Assembly: GCA_036403095.1 (NCBI GenBank)
Contig: DASWRQ010000080.1
Location: 1-64,000, forward strand
From: Kutzneria sp036403095
Lineage (GTDB): Bacteria; Actinomycetota; Actinomycetes; Mycobacteriales; Pseudonocardiaceae
DNA: 64,000 bases
Reading direction: 5' to 3'
The position numbers and the translations under genes were made by a program. The notes beneath the pieces are model-generated. The model ran no database searches. It was not told the DNA's origin and saw nothing but the letters and a program-made list of their open reading frames with translations. This document shows, in pieces, positions 57,033 through 64,000 of the stretch (position 1 is the first letter of the stretch; each line of letters opens with the position of its first letter).

Positions 57033-57845
57033 TCACGGTGTGCGCCAGTCGTCGCTGGTCAGGTGGGAACCGGCCTGCGGACCCATCTGGAGCATGCCGC
57101 CGTCGACCACCAGTGAGGAGCCGGTGATGTAGCCCGCCGCGGGGGTGGCGAGAAACGCCACCGCGGCCGCGACCTCCTTGGCCGCGCCCGGTCGGCCGAG
57201 CGGGATGCCCGGGCGGCGCTCGGTGTGCGGGTCCACGTCCTCCTGGCCGGTCATCGGCGTGGAGATCTCGCCCGGCGCCACCGCGTTGACGGTGATGCCG
57301 TGCTCCGCCAGCTCCAGCGCGAGGACCCGGGTCAGCATGCCGGCCCCGGCCTTGGCCGCGCAGTACGGTCCGGCCCCGACCCGTGGCGCGTGCTCGTGCA
57401 CGCTGGTGATGGTGATGATCCGGCCGCCCCGGCCGCCCTCGATCATGTGCCTGGCCGCCCGCTGCGAGCAGACGAAGACCCCGTCCAGGTCCACCGCCAG
57501 CACCTCGCGCCACTTGTCGAAGTCCAGGTCCATGACGCGTTCGTGGGTGCCCGTGCCCGAGCAGTTGACCAGCACGTCGATGCCGCCGAGCTCGTCGGCG
57601 AGCTCGTCGACCACCGCGCCGGCGGTCGGCAGGTCGGTGAGGTCCAGGTGCCGGACCGCGACCTGGACGCCCTGCTCGCGGGCCTCCCGGGCGGTCTGCT
57701 CGGCGCCGTCCTTGTCGCGGTTGTAGGTGATGCCGACGTCGACGCCGCCACCGGCCAGCGCGACCGCGACGGCGCGGCCGATGCCGGAGTCGGAGCCGGT
57801 GACGACGGCGGTCAGCGGGCGTGCTTCGCGTTCGCTTGCAGTCAT
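57033..57845 (-). CDS. SDR family oxidoreductase
   Basis: A 270-residue classical SDR. AVVTGSDSGIGRAVAVALAGGG is the cofactor loop, LVNCSGTG and TITSVHEHAPRVGAGPYCAAKAG the catalytic strands with YxxxK, and NAVAPGEISTPMTG the C-terminal loop. It resembles glucose-1-dehydrogenase-like stress SDRs such as those of the YgcW/YdaD group. ATG 57845 lies 9 bases after GGGTAC (57855-57860). Divergent from the 157-residue membrane protein. Confidence 0.88.
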   Translation of the reverse strand: MTASEREARPLTAVVTGSDSGIGRAVAVALAGGGVDVGITYNRDKDGAEQTAREAREQGVQVAVRHLDLTDLPTAGAVVDELADELGGIDVLVNCSGTGTHERVMDLDFDKWREVLAVDLDGVFVCSQRAARHMIEGGRGGRIITITSVHEHAPRVGAGPYCAAKAGAGMLTRVLALELAEHGITVNAVAPGEISTPMTGQEDVDPHTERRPGIPLGRPGAAKEVAAAVAFLATPAAGYITGSSLVVDGGMLQMGPQAGSHLTSDDWRTP

Positions 57846-57854
57846 GACCCTGGC

Positions 57855-57860
57855 GTACCC
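57855..57860 (-). promoter_or_regulatory. GGGTAC box 9 bases before the SDR start
   Basis: Minus-strand GGGTAC with the leaderless spacing seen elsewhere; no clear GTTT partner. Confidence 0.3.
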
Positions 57861-57879
57861 GGCGCGGGCCGGGCTATGC

Positions 57880-57904
57880 GTTTGACGCCGTCGCGGGTGG
57901 GCAA
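57880..57904 (+). promoter_or_regulatory. Sigma-B/F-type promoter upstream of the membrane protein-catalase pair
   Basis: GTTT (57880-57883), 15 bases, GGGCAA (57899-57904). The GTG at 57951 follows after 46 bases. Confidence 0.4.
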
Positions 57905-57950
57905 TTCGGAAGCGACAACTCGGGAAGCGAGCAGGGAGGGTGCGTCCGCG

Positions 57951-58424
57951 GTGCCGACACGACACGCCATCATCGACCCGATCGCCAACGGCTCGAACGA
58001 CCTCGCCTTTCGGCGCGGCCGCTGGATTCTCGTCGGGCAGGGGGTCGTGTTCGCGCTGGCCGGCGGTTGGGCGCTGGCCATGGCGCTCATGGGCGGCGGG
58101 TACGTGTCCGTGGCCGGCGTGCACGTGCCGGCGGTGCAGGCGGGCGTCATCGCGGCGACCGGGCTGGTGTCGTTGGCCTGTGCGCTGCGCCGTCGCGCGG
58201 CCGCGCTGCTGTCCGGCGTGCAGGCGTCGCTGTTCTGGGTCCTGTTCGTGGTTTCGGCCGCGGTGCGCGACTCCGGCCCGTGGCAGGCGCTGTTCGGCTA
58301 CGACGCCGGGGGCTCGCTGGCCTATCTGGCCGTCGCGGTGCTGGGACTGGTGTTGGTGCTGTGGCTGTTCCCGCGGGCCCTGAGCGACCCGGACTGGCCG
58401 TCCAGCGTGATGCGCCGCGACTGA
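57951..58424 (+). CDS. DUF4383-like membrane protein
   Basis: A 157-residue protein with four hydrophobic helices (about 25-45, 60-75, 85-105 and 120-140). FRRGRWILVGQGVVFALAGGWALAM and the FGYDAGGSLAYLAVAVLGL loop resemble DUF4383 proteins, though the match is loose. AGGGAGG lies 11 bases before the GTG. It is followed after 17 bases by the catalase gene and may be co-transcribed with it. Confidence 0.68.
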   Translation: MPTRHAIIDPIANGSNDLAFRRGRWILVGQGVVFALAGGWALAMALMGGGYVSVAGVHVPAVQAGVIAATGLVSLACALRRRAAALLSGVQASLFWVLFVVSAAVRDSGPWQALFGYDAGGSLAYLAVAVLGLVLVLWLFPRALSDPDWPSSVMRRD

Positions 58425-58441
58425 GCGATCAAGGGAGCCTG

Positions 58442-60583
58442 ATGAGCGAGACCAACGGCCGTGAGGACGACAAGCAGCGTCAGTTGGACGCGCACCGGAT
58501 CGACCCGGCGGACACCCGGCTCACCACCGAGCAGGGCGTGCGGATCGGCGCCGACACCGATTCGCACGACGACAACTCGCTGCGGGCCGGGGAGCGCGGG
58601 CCGACGCTGTTGGAGGACTTCCACTTCCGGGAGAAGCTCACCCACTTCGACCATGAGCGGATCCCGGAGCGGGTGGTGCACGCGCGTGGGGCCGGCGCGT
58701 ACGGGTATTTCGAGCCGTACGACGACAGCCTCGCCGAGTTCACGGCGGCGCAGTTCCTGACCGACCCGTCCGTGCGGACCCCGGTGTTCGTGCGATTCTC
58801 CACGGTCGCCGGCTCCCGCGGCTCGGCCGACACCGTACGGGACGTGCGTGGTTTCGCGACGAAGTTCTACACCGCGCAGGGAAACTACGACCTGGTCGGC
58901 AACAACATGCCGGTGTTCTTCATCCAGGACGGGATCAAGTTCCCCGACTTCGTGCACGCGGTGAAGCCGGAGCCGCACAACGAGATCCCGCAGGCCCAGT
59001 CGGCGCACGACACGCTGTGGGACTTCGTCGCGCGCCAGCCCGAGACCATGCACATGATGATGTGGCTGATGTCCGACCGGGCGCTGCCGCGCAGCTACCG
59101 GATGATGCAGGGTTTCGGGGTGCACACGTTCCGGTTGGTGGCCGCGGACGGGCGCGGCACCTTCGTGAAGTTCCACTGGACGCCGAAGCTGGGCACGCAC
59201 TCGCTGGTGTGGGAGGAGACGCAGCAGATCGCCGGCAAGGACCCGGACTTCAACCGCCGGGACCTGTGGGAGGCCATCGAGTCGGGCGACTTCCCGGAGT
59301 GGGAGCTGGGGGTGCAGCTGGTGCCCGAGCAGGACGAGCACCGGTTCGACTTCGACCTGCTGGACGCCACCAAGATCATTCCCGAGGAGCTGGTGCCGGT
59401 CCGGCCGGTGGGGCGGATGGTGCTGGACCGCAACCCGGACAACTTCTTCGCCGAGACCGAGCAGGTCGCCTTCCACACGGCCAACGTGGTGCCGGGCATC
59501 GACTTCACCAACGACCCGCTGCTGCAGGCGCGCAACTTCTCGTACCTGGACACGCAGCTGATCCGGCTCGGCGGCCCGAACTTCGGGCACCTGCCGGTGA
59601 ACCGCCCGGTCGTGCCGGTGCGGCACAACCAACGTGACGGGTACTCGCAACACCGGATCCACAAGGGACGGACCAGCTACACCGAGAACACGCTGTCGGG
59701 CGGCTGCCCGGTCGCCGAGGGCGATTTCCCCGAGGTGTTCGCGCACTACCAGGAGAAGGTCGACGGGGCCAAGATCCGCAAGCGGTCGGCGAGCTTCCAG
59801 GACCACTACTCCCAGGCCACGCTGTTCTGGAACAGCATGACCGACGTCGAGAAGGACCACATCGTCGCCGCGTTCCGGTTCGAGCTGGGCAAGGTGGAGA
59901 CCAAGGAGATCCGCGCGGACGTCGTCGCCCACCTGGACAAGGTGGACCGTGAGCTGGCCACCCGGGTCGCCGCCGGCGTCGGCGTCCAGGCGCCGACCGG
60001 CGAGACGCCGGCCAACCACGGACAGAGCTCGCCGGCGCTGAGCCAGGTCGTCCGGGCCGCGGAGGCGGACTTCGGCATAGCCACCCGCCGCGTCGCCGTG
60101 CTCGTCGCCGGCGGCGTGGACGGCGTCGGGACCACCAAGCTGGCCGAGGCGCTGCGCGCCCAGGGGGCGGTGGTGGAGCTGCTGGCGCCGACCGACGGGC
60201 TGGTCCGCAGCGCCGACGGCGAGGACGTGCTGGCCGACCGGGCCATGAGCACCATGGCCTCGGTCCTGTACGACGCCGTGGTGGTGCCGTGCGGCCCGGA
60301 GAGCACGCAGACCCTGTCCGCCGACGGCTATGCCGTGCACTTCGTCGCCGAGGCCTACCGGCACGCCAAGCCGGTGGCCGCGTTCGGGGCGGGCATCGAT
60401 CTCCTGCGGGCCGCCCGCATCGAGGCCCACCTCGCCGATGGCGACTCGATCGTCATCGACCAGGGCGTCGTCACCACGACCCGGGCCGCGGACGACCTGC
60501 CGGACGACTTCGCCGAGGCGGTGGCCGCCCTGCTTGCCGGACACCGGATCTGGACTCGCGAGACGAGCGGCATCCCGGCCTGA
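58442..60583 (+). CDS. katE: Large-subunit catalase (clade 2, HPII type)
   Basis: A 713-residue heme catalase. Active-site His in ERVVHARGAGAYGYF, Asn in VGNNMPVFFIQDGIKFPD, and the proximal heme Tyr in ARNFSYLDTQLIRLGGPN. After residue 540 comes the extra flavodoxin/DJ-1-like C-terminal domain (VAVLVAGGVDGVGTTKLAEAL to the end) that defines large catalases. At 713 residues it is a little shorter than E. coli HPII. AAGGGAG lies 5 bases before the ATG. The gene ends in a 15-bp tandem repeat that repeats its stop codon. Confidence 0.95.
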   Translation: MSETNGREDDKQRQLDAHRIDPADTRLTTEQGVRIGADTDSHDDNSLRAGERGPTLLEDFHFREKLTHFDHERIPERVVHARGAGAYGYFEPYDDSLAEFTAAQFLTDPSVRTPVFVRFSTVAGSRGSADTVRDVRGFATKFYTAQGNYDLVGNNMPVFFIQDGIKFPDFVHAVKPEPHNEIPQAQSAHDTLWDFVARQPETMHMMMWLMSDRALPRSYRMMQGFGVHTFRLVAADGRGTFVKFHWTPKLGTHSLVWEETQQIAGKDPDFNRRDLWEAIESGDFPEWELGVQLVPEQDEHRFDFDLLDATKIIPEELVPVRPVGRMVLDRNPDNFFAETEQVAFHTANVVPGIDFTNDPLLQARNFSYLDTQLIRLGGPNFGHLPVNRPVVPVRHNQRDGYSQHRIHKGRTSYTENTLSGGCPVAEGDFPEVFAHYQEKVDGAKIRKRSASFQDHYSQATLFWNSMTDVEKDHIVAAFRFELGKVETKEIRADVVAHLDKVDRELATRVAAGVGVQAPTGETPANHGQSSPALSQVVRAAEADFGIATRRVAVLVAGGVDGVGTTKLAEALRAQGAVVELLAPTDGLVRSADGEDVLADRAMSTMASVLYDAVVVPCGPESTQTLSADGYAVHFVAEAYRHAKPVAAFGAGIDLLRAARIEAHLADGDSIVIDQGVVTTTRAADDLPDDFAEAVAALLAGHRIWTRETSGIPA

Positions 60584-60607
60584 CGTGTGCGGGCCTGACG
60601 AGTGCGG
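60578..60607. repeat. 15-bp tandem repeat repeating the catalase stop codon
   Basis: GCCTGACGTGTGCGG (60578-60592) and GCCTGACGAGTGCGG (60593-60607). The second TGA is in the catalase frame five codons after the first. Confidence 0.8.
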
Positions 60608-60631
60608 GGCAGCCGCCCGGCTGCCCCGCAC
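60602..60631. terminator. Strong bidirectional terminator hairpin
   Basis: Perfect 13-bp arms (60602-60614 and 60619-60631) with a 4-base loop between the convergent catalase and ChaB genes. No U-tract. Confidence 0.8.
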
Positions 60632-60637
60632 CTGCGG

Positions 60638-61066
60638 TCACGACCTGGCCTTGGCGGTCTTGCGGTCGTTGGCCTTCTCGATCGCCTTCACCAGCTGCTG
60701 CTTGGTCATCGTGGACCGTCCCGCCACGTCCAGCTTCTTGGCCACCTCGTACAGGTGGCTCTTGCTGGCGTTCGCGTCCACACCGCCGGCGGTCTTCTTC
60801 GCCTTGGCGCGATTGCCCTGTGTCGCCTGCTGGGCCGCCTGCTGGGCCGCCTGCGGATCGGACGGCCCCTTGTTCTTCTTGGCCTCCCAGTGGTCGCCGA
60901 CCTTCTCGAAGCCGTGCTTGAGCGCGGCGAACGCGGTCTGGTGCGAGCGCCGGCCCTCGCCGTACTCCTCGACGGCCGAGTCGTGCGCCTTGATCCACGT
61001 GCGCTGCGCCTTCTGCGGCGACCGCTTGAGGGTGCTGGGCAGTTCCTTCGCCCCGGGCATGGCCAT
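60638..61066 (-). CDS. ChaB family protein with Rho N-terminal-like domain
   Basis: A 142-residue basic protein. Residues about 8-65 are ChaB: LPSTLKRSPQKAQRTWIKAH and EYGEGRRSHQTAFAALKHGFEK. A low-complexity Gln/Ala linker (about 70-95) leads to a C-terminal SAP/Rho-N-like domain, KSHLYEVAKKLDVAGRSTMTKQQLVKAIEKA. The architecture suggests nucleic-acid binding. GGGAGAG precedes the ATG. A GTTT-N17-AGGTAC pair lies upstream on this strand, a weaker relative of the plus-strand promoter next door. Confidence 0.88.
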   Translation of the reverse strand: MAMPGAKELPSTLKRSPQKAQRTWIKAHDSAVEEYGEGRRSHQTAFAALKHGFEKVGDHWEAKKNKGPSDPQAAQQAAQQATQGNRAKAKKTAGGVDANASKSHLYEVAKKLDVAGRSTMTKQQLVKAIEKANDRKTAKARS

Positions 61067-61129
61067 CACTCTCCCATGTCGACTTCGTACGACCTGGGGT
61101 ACCTCGTCGGCGGCCGGTCGAAAACCGTC

Positions 61130-61154
61130 GTTTGTCCCCGATGGGCCGGGGTAT
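61130..61154 (+). promoter_or_regulatory. Sigma-B/F-type promoter of the hemerythrin gene
   Basis: GTTT (61130-61133), exactly 15 bases, GGGTAT (61149-61154): the best match to the consensus in the window. The GTG at 61197 follows after 42 bases with AGGAGG. Confidence 0.7.
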
Positions 61155-61196
61155 CCGTGGGTGTCTCGTCTTACCCGTGCCAGGAGGAGTGAGCCC

Positions 61197-61670
61197 GTGT
61201 CGACCGATGCGATCGTGCTGCTGAAGGAAGACCACAAGACCGTCGAGCGGCTGTTCAAGAAATTCGAGCAGGCCGACGACGAGGCGTTCGCCACGAAACG
61301 CGAACTGGTCGACTCCATCATCAGGGAACTGACCACGCACGCCTACATCGAGGAGACCATCTTCTATCCCGAGGCCCGCAAGGCGGTGCCGGAGACCGAG
61401 GACCACGTGCTGGAGAGCATCGAGGAGCACCACGTGGTGGTGTGGATGCTCTCGGAGCTGGCGAAGCTGGAGCCGGACGCGGAGAACTTCGACGCCAAGG
61501 TGACGGTGCTGATCGAGAACGTCCGCCACCACGTCGAGGAGGAGGAACAGGACTGGTTCCCCGAGGTGCGCAAGGCGATGGGACGCAAGCAGCTGCAGGA
61601 GCTCGGCGCGCGAATGGCCGACGCCAAGCCGGACGCGCCGAGCGACCCGCTGGCGTTGCAGAGCGCCTGA
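61197..61670 (+). CDS. Hemerythrin HHE domain protein
   Basis: A 157-residue four-helix protein. LLKEDHKTVERLFKKFE, LTTHAYIEETIFYPEARK, VLESIEEHHVVVWMLSEL and VRHHVEEEEQDWFPEVRKAMG supply the His and Glu ligands of a di-iron site. Such proteins bind O2 or NO or handle peroxide. AGGAGG precedes the GTG by 9 bases. It has the best sigma-B/F promoter seen here and lies near the catalase, fitting oxidative stress. Confidence 0.92.
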   Translation: MSTDAIVLLKEDHKTVERLFKKFEQADDEAFATKRELVDSIIRELTTHAYIEETIFYPEARKAVPETEDHVLESIEEHHVVVWMLSELAKLEPDAENFDAKVTVLIENVRHHVEEEEQDWFPEVRKAMGRKQLQELGARMADAKPDAPSDPLALQSA

Positions 61671-61681
61671 GGAAGGCCGTC

Positions 61682-63043
61682 GTGTCCACGGTGTCACCGA
61701 GCCGGGCGGTGGCGGGCTTCGACTCCGCCACCGCGATGTTGCGGGCTGTCTCGCTCGCGTTGCGGGGCAAGCGGTTCACGGTGCTGGGCCAGAGCCGACT
61801 GATGTCGGCGCCGCTGCGCCTGTCGAACCTGCTGCCCGAGGGGCTGCGTACCCAGCTGTACCGCATCTCCGGCGCGGCCGAGGGCGTCACGCCGTCGATG
61901 CTGTCGTCGATCGACATGCAGCAGGTGGCGTCCTGGATGACCAGCCACTACGACGACCTGCCGCCGCAGTACCCGGGGGTGGTCATCGGGTCCAGCAACG
62001 GCGCGATGACGCATCTGTGCGCCGCCGCGGGGATGCCGTGGCTGCCTCAGACGATGCTGGTGCCGGTGCGGTGGTCCGGCAACGACCCGGACCGGCCGGT
62101 GCTGGCCGCGCAGTTCGGCGCCGAGGTCGCCGATCCGTTGCTGGCCAACAACCCGGACGTCGCGCTGCACCACATGCATGACGGCAACCAGGACCGGTTG
62201 ATGATCGACCTCATGACCTACTTCCGGCTCAAGTGGCTGCGGCTGCCCCGGGCGTACGAGGAGTTCCTGGCCACCCGCCTGATGCCCGGCGCGCCGATCG
62301 TGCTGGTGGACTGCGAACTGTCCTGGCCGGTGACCAGGATCGGCGACCGCCACGTGTTCCAGACGGGCGCGTACGGCGGACTTCGCCCGGACGAGTATCT
62401 CGGGGGCGGTCCGCGGGTGGCGGAGTTCCTGGCGGAGCAGGGATCGGTGCTGCGGTCGTTCGACGCCCCGGCGGCCGACGACCACGCGCCGGAGGCGGAA
62501 TGGGGATTCGAGCCCTCGCTGGGCGTCGACATCGACCGCTGGGCCGCCGCGCACGGCCATCCCGTGCACCGGATCAAGTTGACGGATCCACACGAACTGT
62601 CCGCCGCGGTGGCCGACATGCACCGGGAGTGGCTGCTGGCCGCGGACCGGCCGGCGGACCGGCTGCTGGTGGAGTCGTTCGTGATGCTGGACCCGGTCGG
62701 CGTCAACCAGGCCGGGCTGGTGCCGTTCTGGACCGCTTTCCCGGTGCGGGACGCGCTACACGCGGTGGCGGCATACCTGAGGGAGCGGCGGTACCGGGAC
62801 GTCGATGTGCTGATGTTCCCGCACGGCGTCCGATCGGCCGGCATCGCCGAGCCGGAGGATTGGCTGCGGCTACGCGAATACGGCGCCGCTGTGCGGTTGC
62901 CGGCCACGGATACCGCGCGATACCCGGCCGACTTCGCGGCGCTCGCGGCGTACTCGTCGGCCATCCCCCGTGGTGACGACCGGCTGGTGCGGATCGGCGT
63001 GCGGAAGATCCTCGAGCAGTTGGACCACGCCCGTGCCAGCTGA
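61682..63043 (+). CDS. Conserved protein of unknown function with a GxSxG-like motif
   Basis: A 453-residue soluble protein I do not recognise. PGVVIGSSNGAMTHLCAAAGMPWLPQTML contains G-S-S-N-G, like a nucleophile elbow; ADMHREWLLAADRPADRLLVESFVMLDP and PFWTAFPVRDALHAVAAYLRERRYRDVDVLMFPHG are other distinctive blocks. It overlaps the following alpha/beta hydrolase by 11 bases, so the two products probably act together. A GGAAGG site precedes the GTG. No membrane helix or signal peptide. Confidence 0.78.
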   Translation: MSTVSPSRAVAGFDSATAMLRAVSLALRGKRFTVLGQSRLMSAPLRLSNLLPEGLRTQLYRISGAAEGVTPSMLSSIDMQQVASWMTSHYDDLPPQYPGVVIGSSNGAMTHLCAAAGMPWLPQTMLVPVRWSGNDPDRPVLAAQFGAEVADPLLANNPDVALHHMHDGNQDRLMIDLMTYFRLKWLRLPRAYEEFLATRLMPGAPIVLVDCELSWPVTRIGDRHVFQTGAYGGLRPDEYLGGGPRVAEFLAEQGSVLRSFDAPAADDHAPEAEWGFEPSLGVDIDRWAAAHGHPVHRIKLTDPHELSAAVADMHREWLLAADRPADRLLVESFVMLDPVGVNQAGLVPFWTAFPVRDALHAVAAYLRERRYRDVDVLMFPHGVRSAGIAEPEDWLRLREYGAAVRLPATDTARYPADFAALAAYSSAIPRGDDRLVRIGVRKILEQLDHARAS

Positions 63044-63653
63044 CGTCGTGATCGTGCCGGGGCTGGCCGTGTCGCGCTATCTGGAGCCGACCGTGCGGTG
63101 CATCGAGGCGGCCGGCTCGCGGTGCGAGCTCGTGCGGCTGCCGACCGAGGGGCCGCCGGTGGGGATCCCGGAGTACGCGGCCGTTGTGGCCGAACGGATC
63201 CGTGGCCGCGAGGTTGTGCTGGTGGGCCACTCGTCGGGGACGCAGGTGGCGGCGGCCGTGGCGCGAGAGGCGCCGGTGACGCGACTGGTGCTCGGCAGCC
63301 CGACCGTCGATCCCGCGTACCGGAGCGTGCCGAAGGTGGTGGCGCGGTGGCTCGTCGACGGCGCCCGCGAGCCGGGATCGCTGGGCCGGCAGGAGTTTCC
63401 GGAGTGGGGGAAGGCCGGGCTCCGCCGGATTTCGGCGCTGCTGCGGTCGATGCTCCGGCATCCGTTGGAGGACATGGTCGCCGACGTGCGGTGCCCGGTG
63501 ACCGTGGTGCGGGGAGAGCGGGACCCGCTGTGCACGCCGGCGTGGGTGGCGGAGTTGGGGCGGGGCGGGAAGGTCATCACCCTGCCGGGGTTGCCGCACG
63601 CGTTCCCGTACCTGGATCCGGACGGCTTTGCGCGGATCGTGCTCGGTGGCTGA
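63033..63653 (+). CDS. Alpha/beta hydrolase
   Basis: A 206-residue small alpha/beta hydrolase. VVIVPGLAVSRYLEPTVRCIE is the first strand with oxyanion loop, VVLVGHSSGTQVAAAVARE the nucleophile elbow with Ser, VTVVRGERDPLCTPAWV the Asp strand, and LPGLPHAFPYLDP the His. It lacks a large cap. Substrate unknown. Start GTG overlaps the preceding gene's stop by 11 bases. Confidence 0.85.
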   Translation: MPADVVIVPGLAVSRYLEPTVRCIEAAGSRCELVRLPTEGPPVGIPEYAAVVAERIRGREVVLVGHSSGTQVAAAVAREAPVTRLVLGSPTVDPAYRSVPKVVARWLVDGAREPGSLGRQEFPEWGKAGLRRISALLRSMLRHPLEDMVADVRCPVTVVRGERDPLCTPAWVAELGRGGKVITLPGLPHAFPYLDPDGFARIVLGG

Positions 63654-63659
63654 CACCGC

Positions 63660-63686
63660 GTTTGAACGACCACCGTCACCGGGCAC
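63660..63686 (+). promoter_or_regulatory. Sigma-B/F-type promoter of the carboxylate-amine ligase gene
   Basis: GTTT (63660-63663), 17 bases, GGGCAC (63681-63686), then 9 bases to the ATG at 63696. Confidence 0.4.
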
Positions 63687-63695
63687 CTTCCCGGC

Positions 63696-64000
63696 ATGAA
63701 GGACAGATCGAGTCTGACGCTCGGCGTCGAGGAGGAGTTCCTGCTGGTCGACGGCAGCGGCCGGCTGGCCGCGGCCGGGCCGGAGATCTCCGAGCAGGTC
63801 GACGACCTGGACGGTCAGGTGGAGCACGAGCTGCGCCGCTGCCAGGTCGAGTCGGCCACCGGCGTCTGCGACACGATCGACGAGGTGGTCAAGGGCCTGC
63901 ACACCCTGCGCGACCGGCTGGCCGCCAAAGCGGCGGAACAGGACCTGCGGCTGCTGCCCAGCGGCACGGCCCCGATGGCCGACGACCGCCCGCCCCGCTT
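63696..64000 (+). CDS. YbdK-type carboxylate-amine ligase / glutamate-cysteine ligase family 2, partial
   Basis: The first 101 residues of a gene running off the window. LTLGVEEEFLLVDGSGRLA is the glutamate-cysteine-ligase family start with the metal-binding EEEF, and ELRRCQVESATGVCDTIDEV the following conserved strand. The family ligates glutamate to an amine using ATP; in actinomycetes several copies exist and the partner is not predictable. The ATG lies 9 bases from a GGGCAC box. Confidence 0.85.
   Translation, partial: MKDRSSLTLGVEEEFLLVDGSGRLAAAGPEISEQVDDLDGQVEHELRRCQVESATGVCDTIDEVVKGLHTLRDRLAAKAAEQDLRLLPSGTAPMADDRPPR

Overview
The window is very GC-rich, densely packed DNA from an actinomycete. 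Coding is GC3-driven, GTG starts are frequent and genes often overlap by ATGA or GTGA. A WhiB regulator, an F420-type LLM oxidoreductase, a DUF222-HNH protein, a Rv2629-type protein and DUF2795/DUF6292/DUF6328 proteins fit the Actinomycetia, most likely a member of the Pseudonocardiales. No rRNA, tRNA, CRISPR array or intact mobile element was seen. All assignments come from reading the sequence and recognising families; no database search was run.

Layout. 1-600: end of a small envelope operon (DUF1469 holin-like protein, DUF3618). 634-14698: a heptose and glycosyltransferase island with a GmhA isomerase, a GmhB-type phosphatase, two different HldE kinase/nucleotidyltransferases, four GT9 enzymes, three GT4-like enzymes, one GT2, an SDR and an aldehyde dehydrogenase. 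This is the toolkit for ADP-heptose and heptosyl transfer in an organism that should have no LPS. 14769-28478: small stress-type proteins, an enolase-superfamily enzyme, a GH15 glucanohydrolase, a YdiJ-like flavo-iron-sulfur dehydrogenase, a universal stress protein, an LLM oxidoreductase, a DNA glycosylase-like protein, a DUF222-HNH protein and a Rv2629/Balon-type ribosome-hibernation candidate. 28516-32508: a seven-gene Mrp-like cation/proton antiporter without the large MnhA subunit. 33126-37098: a pyruvate:quinone oxidoreductase, a cytochrome oxidase subunit I and a DUF6328 membrane protein. 38870-41408: BrkB, DUF47 and PiT phosphate transporter. 42042-47962: epimerase, flavodoxin-like reductase, YaaH-like and DUF2231 membrane proteins, an alcohol dehydrogenase remnant, AI-2E and DMT transporters. 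47972-56915: a signalling hub with a CheR-PAS protein, an STAS-HATPase protein, CheB, WhiB, an STAS anti-anti-sigma protein and a 1480-residue kinase/receiver/PP2C-phosphatase. 57033-64000: SDR, large catalase, ChaB/Rho-N protein, hemerythrin, a hydrolase pair and the start of a YbdK-type carboxylate-amine ligase.

The unifying signal is regulatory. At about twenty places I can read a GTTT-like box, 14-17 bases, then GGGTAN or a close variant. This is the known consensus of the actinobacterial sigma-B/sigma-F general stress class. In thirteen cases the -10 box ends only 8-10 bases before the start codon, which implies leaderless mRNAs. These promoters head the heptose genes, the Mrp operon, the oxidoreductases and several small stress genes, and the same window carries partner-switching proteins (PP2C, STAS, HATPase) of the kind that control such sigma factors. 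My working model is a general-stress regulon that includes an undescribed heptose-glycan envelope modification. The promoter reading is by eye and the biological link is inference.
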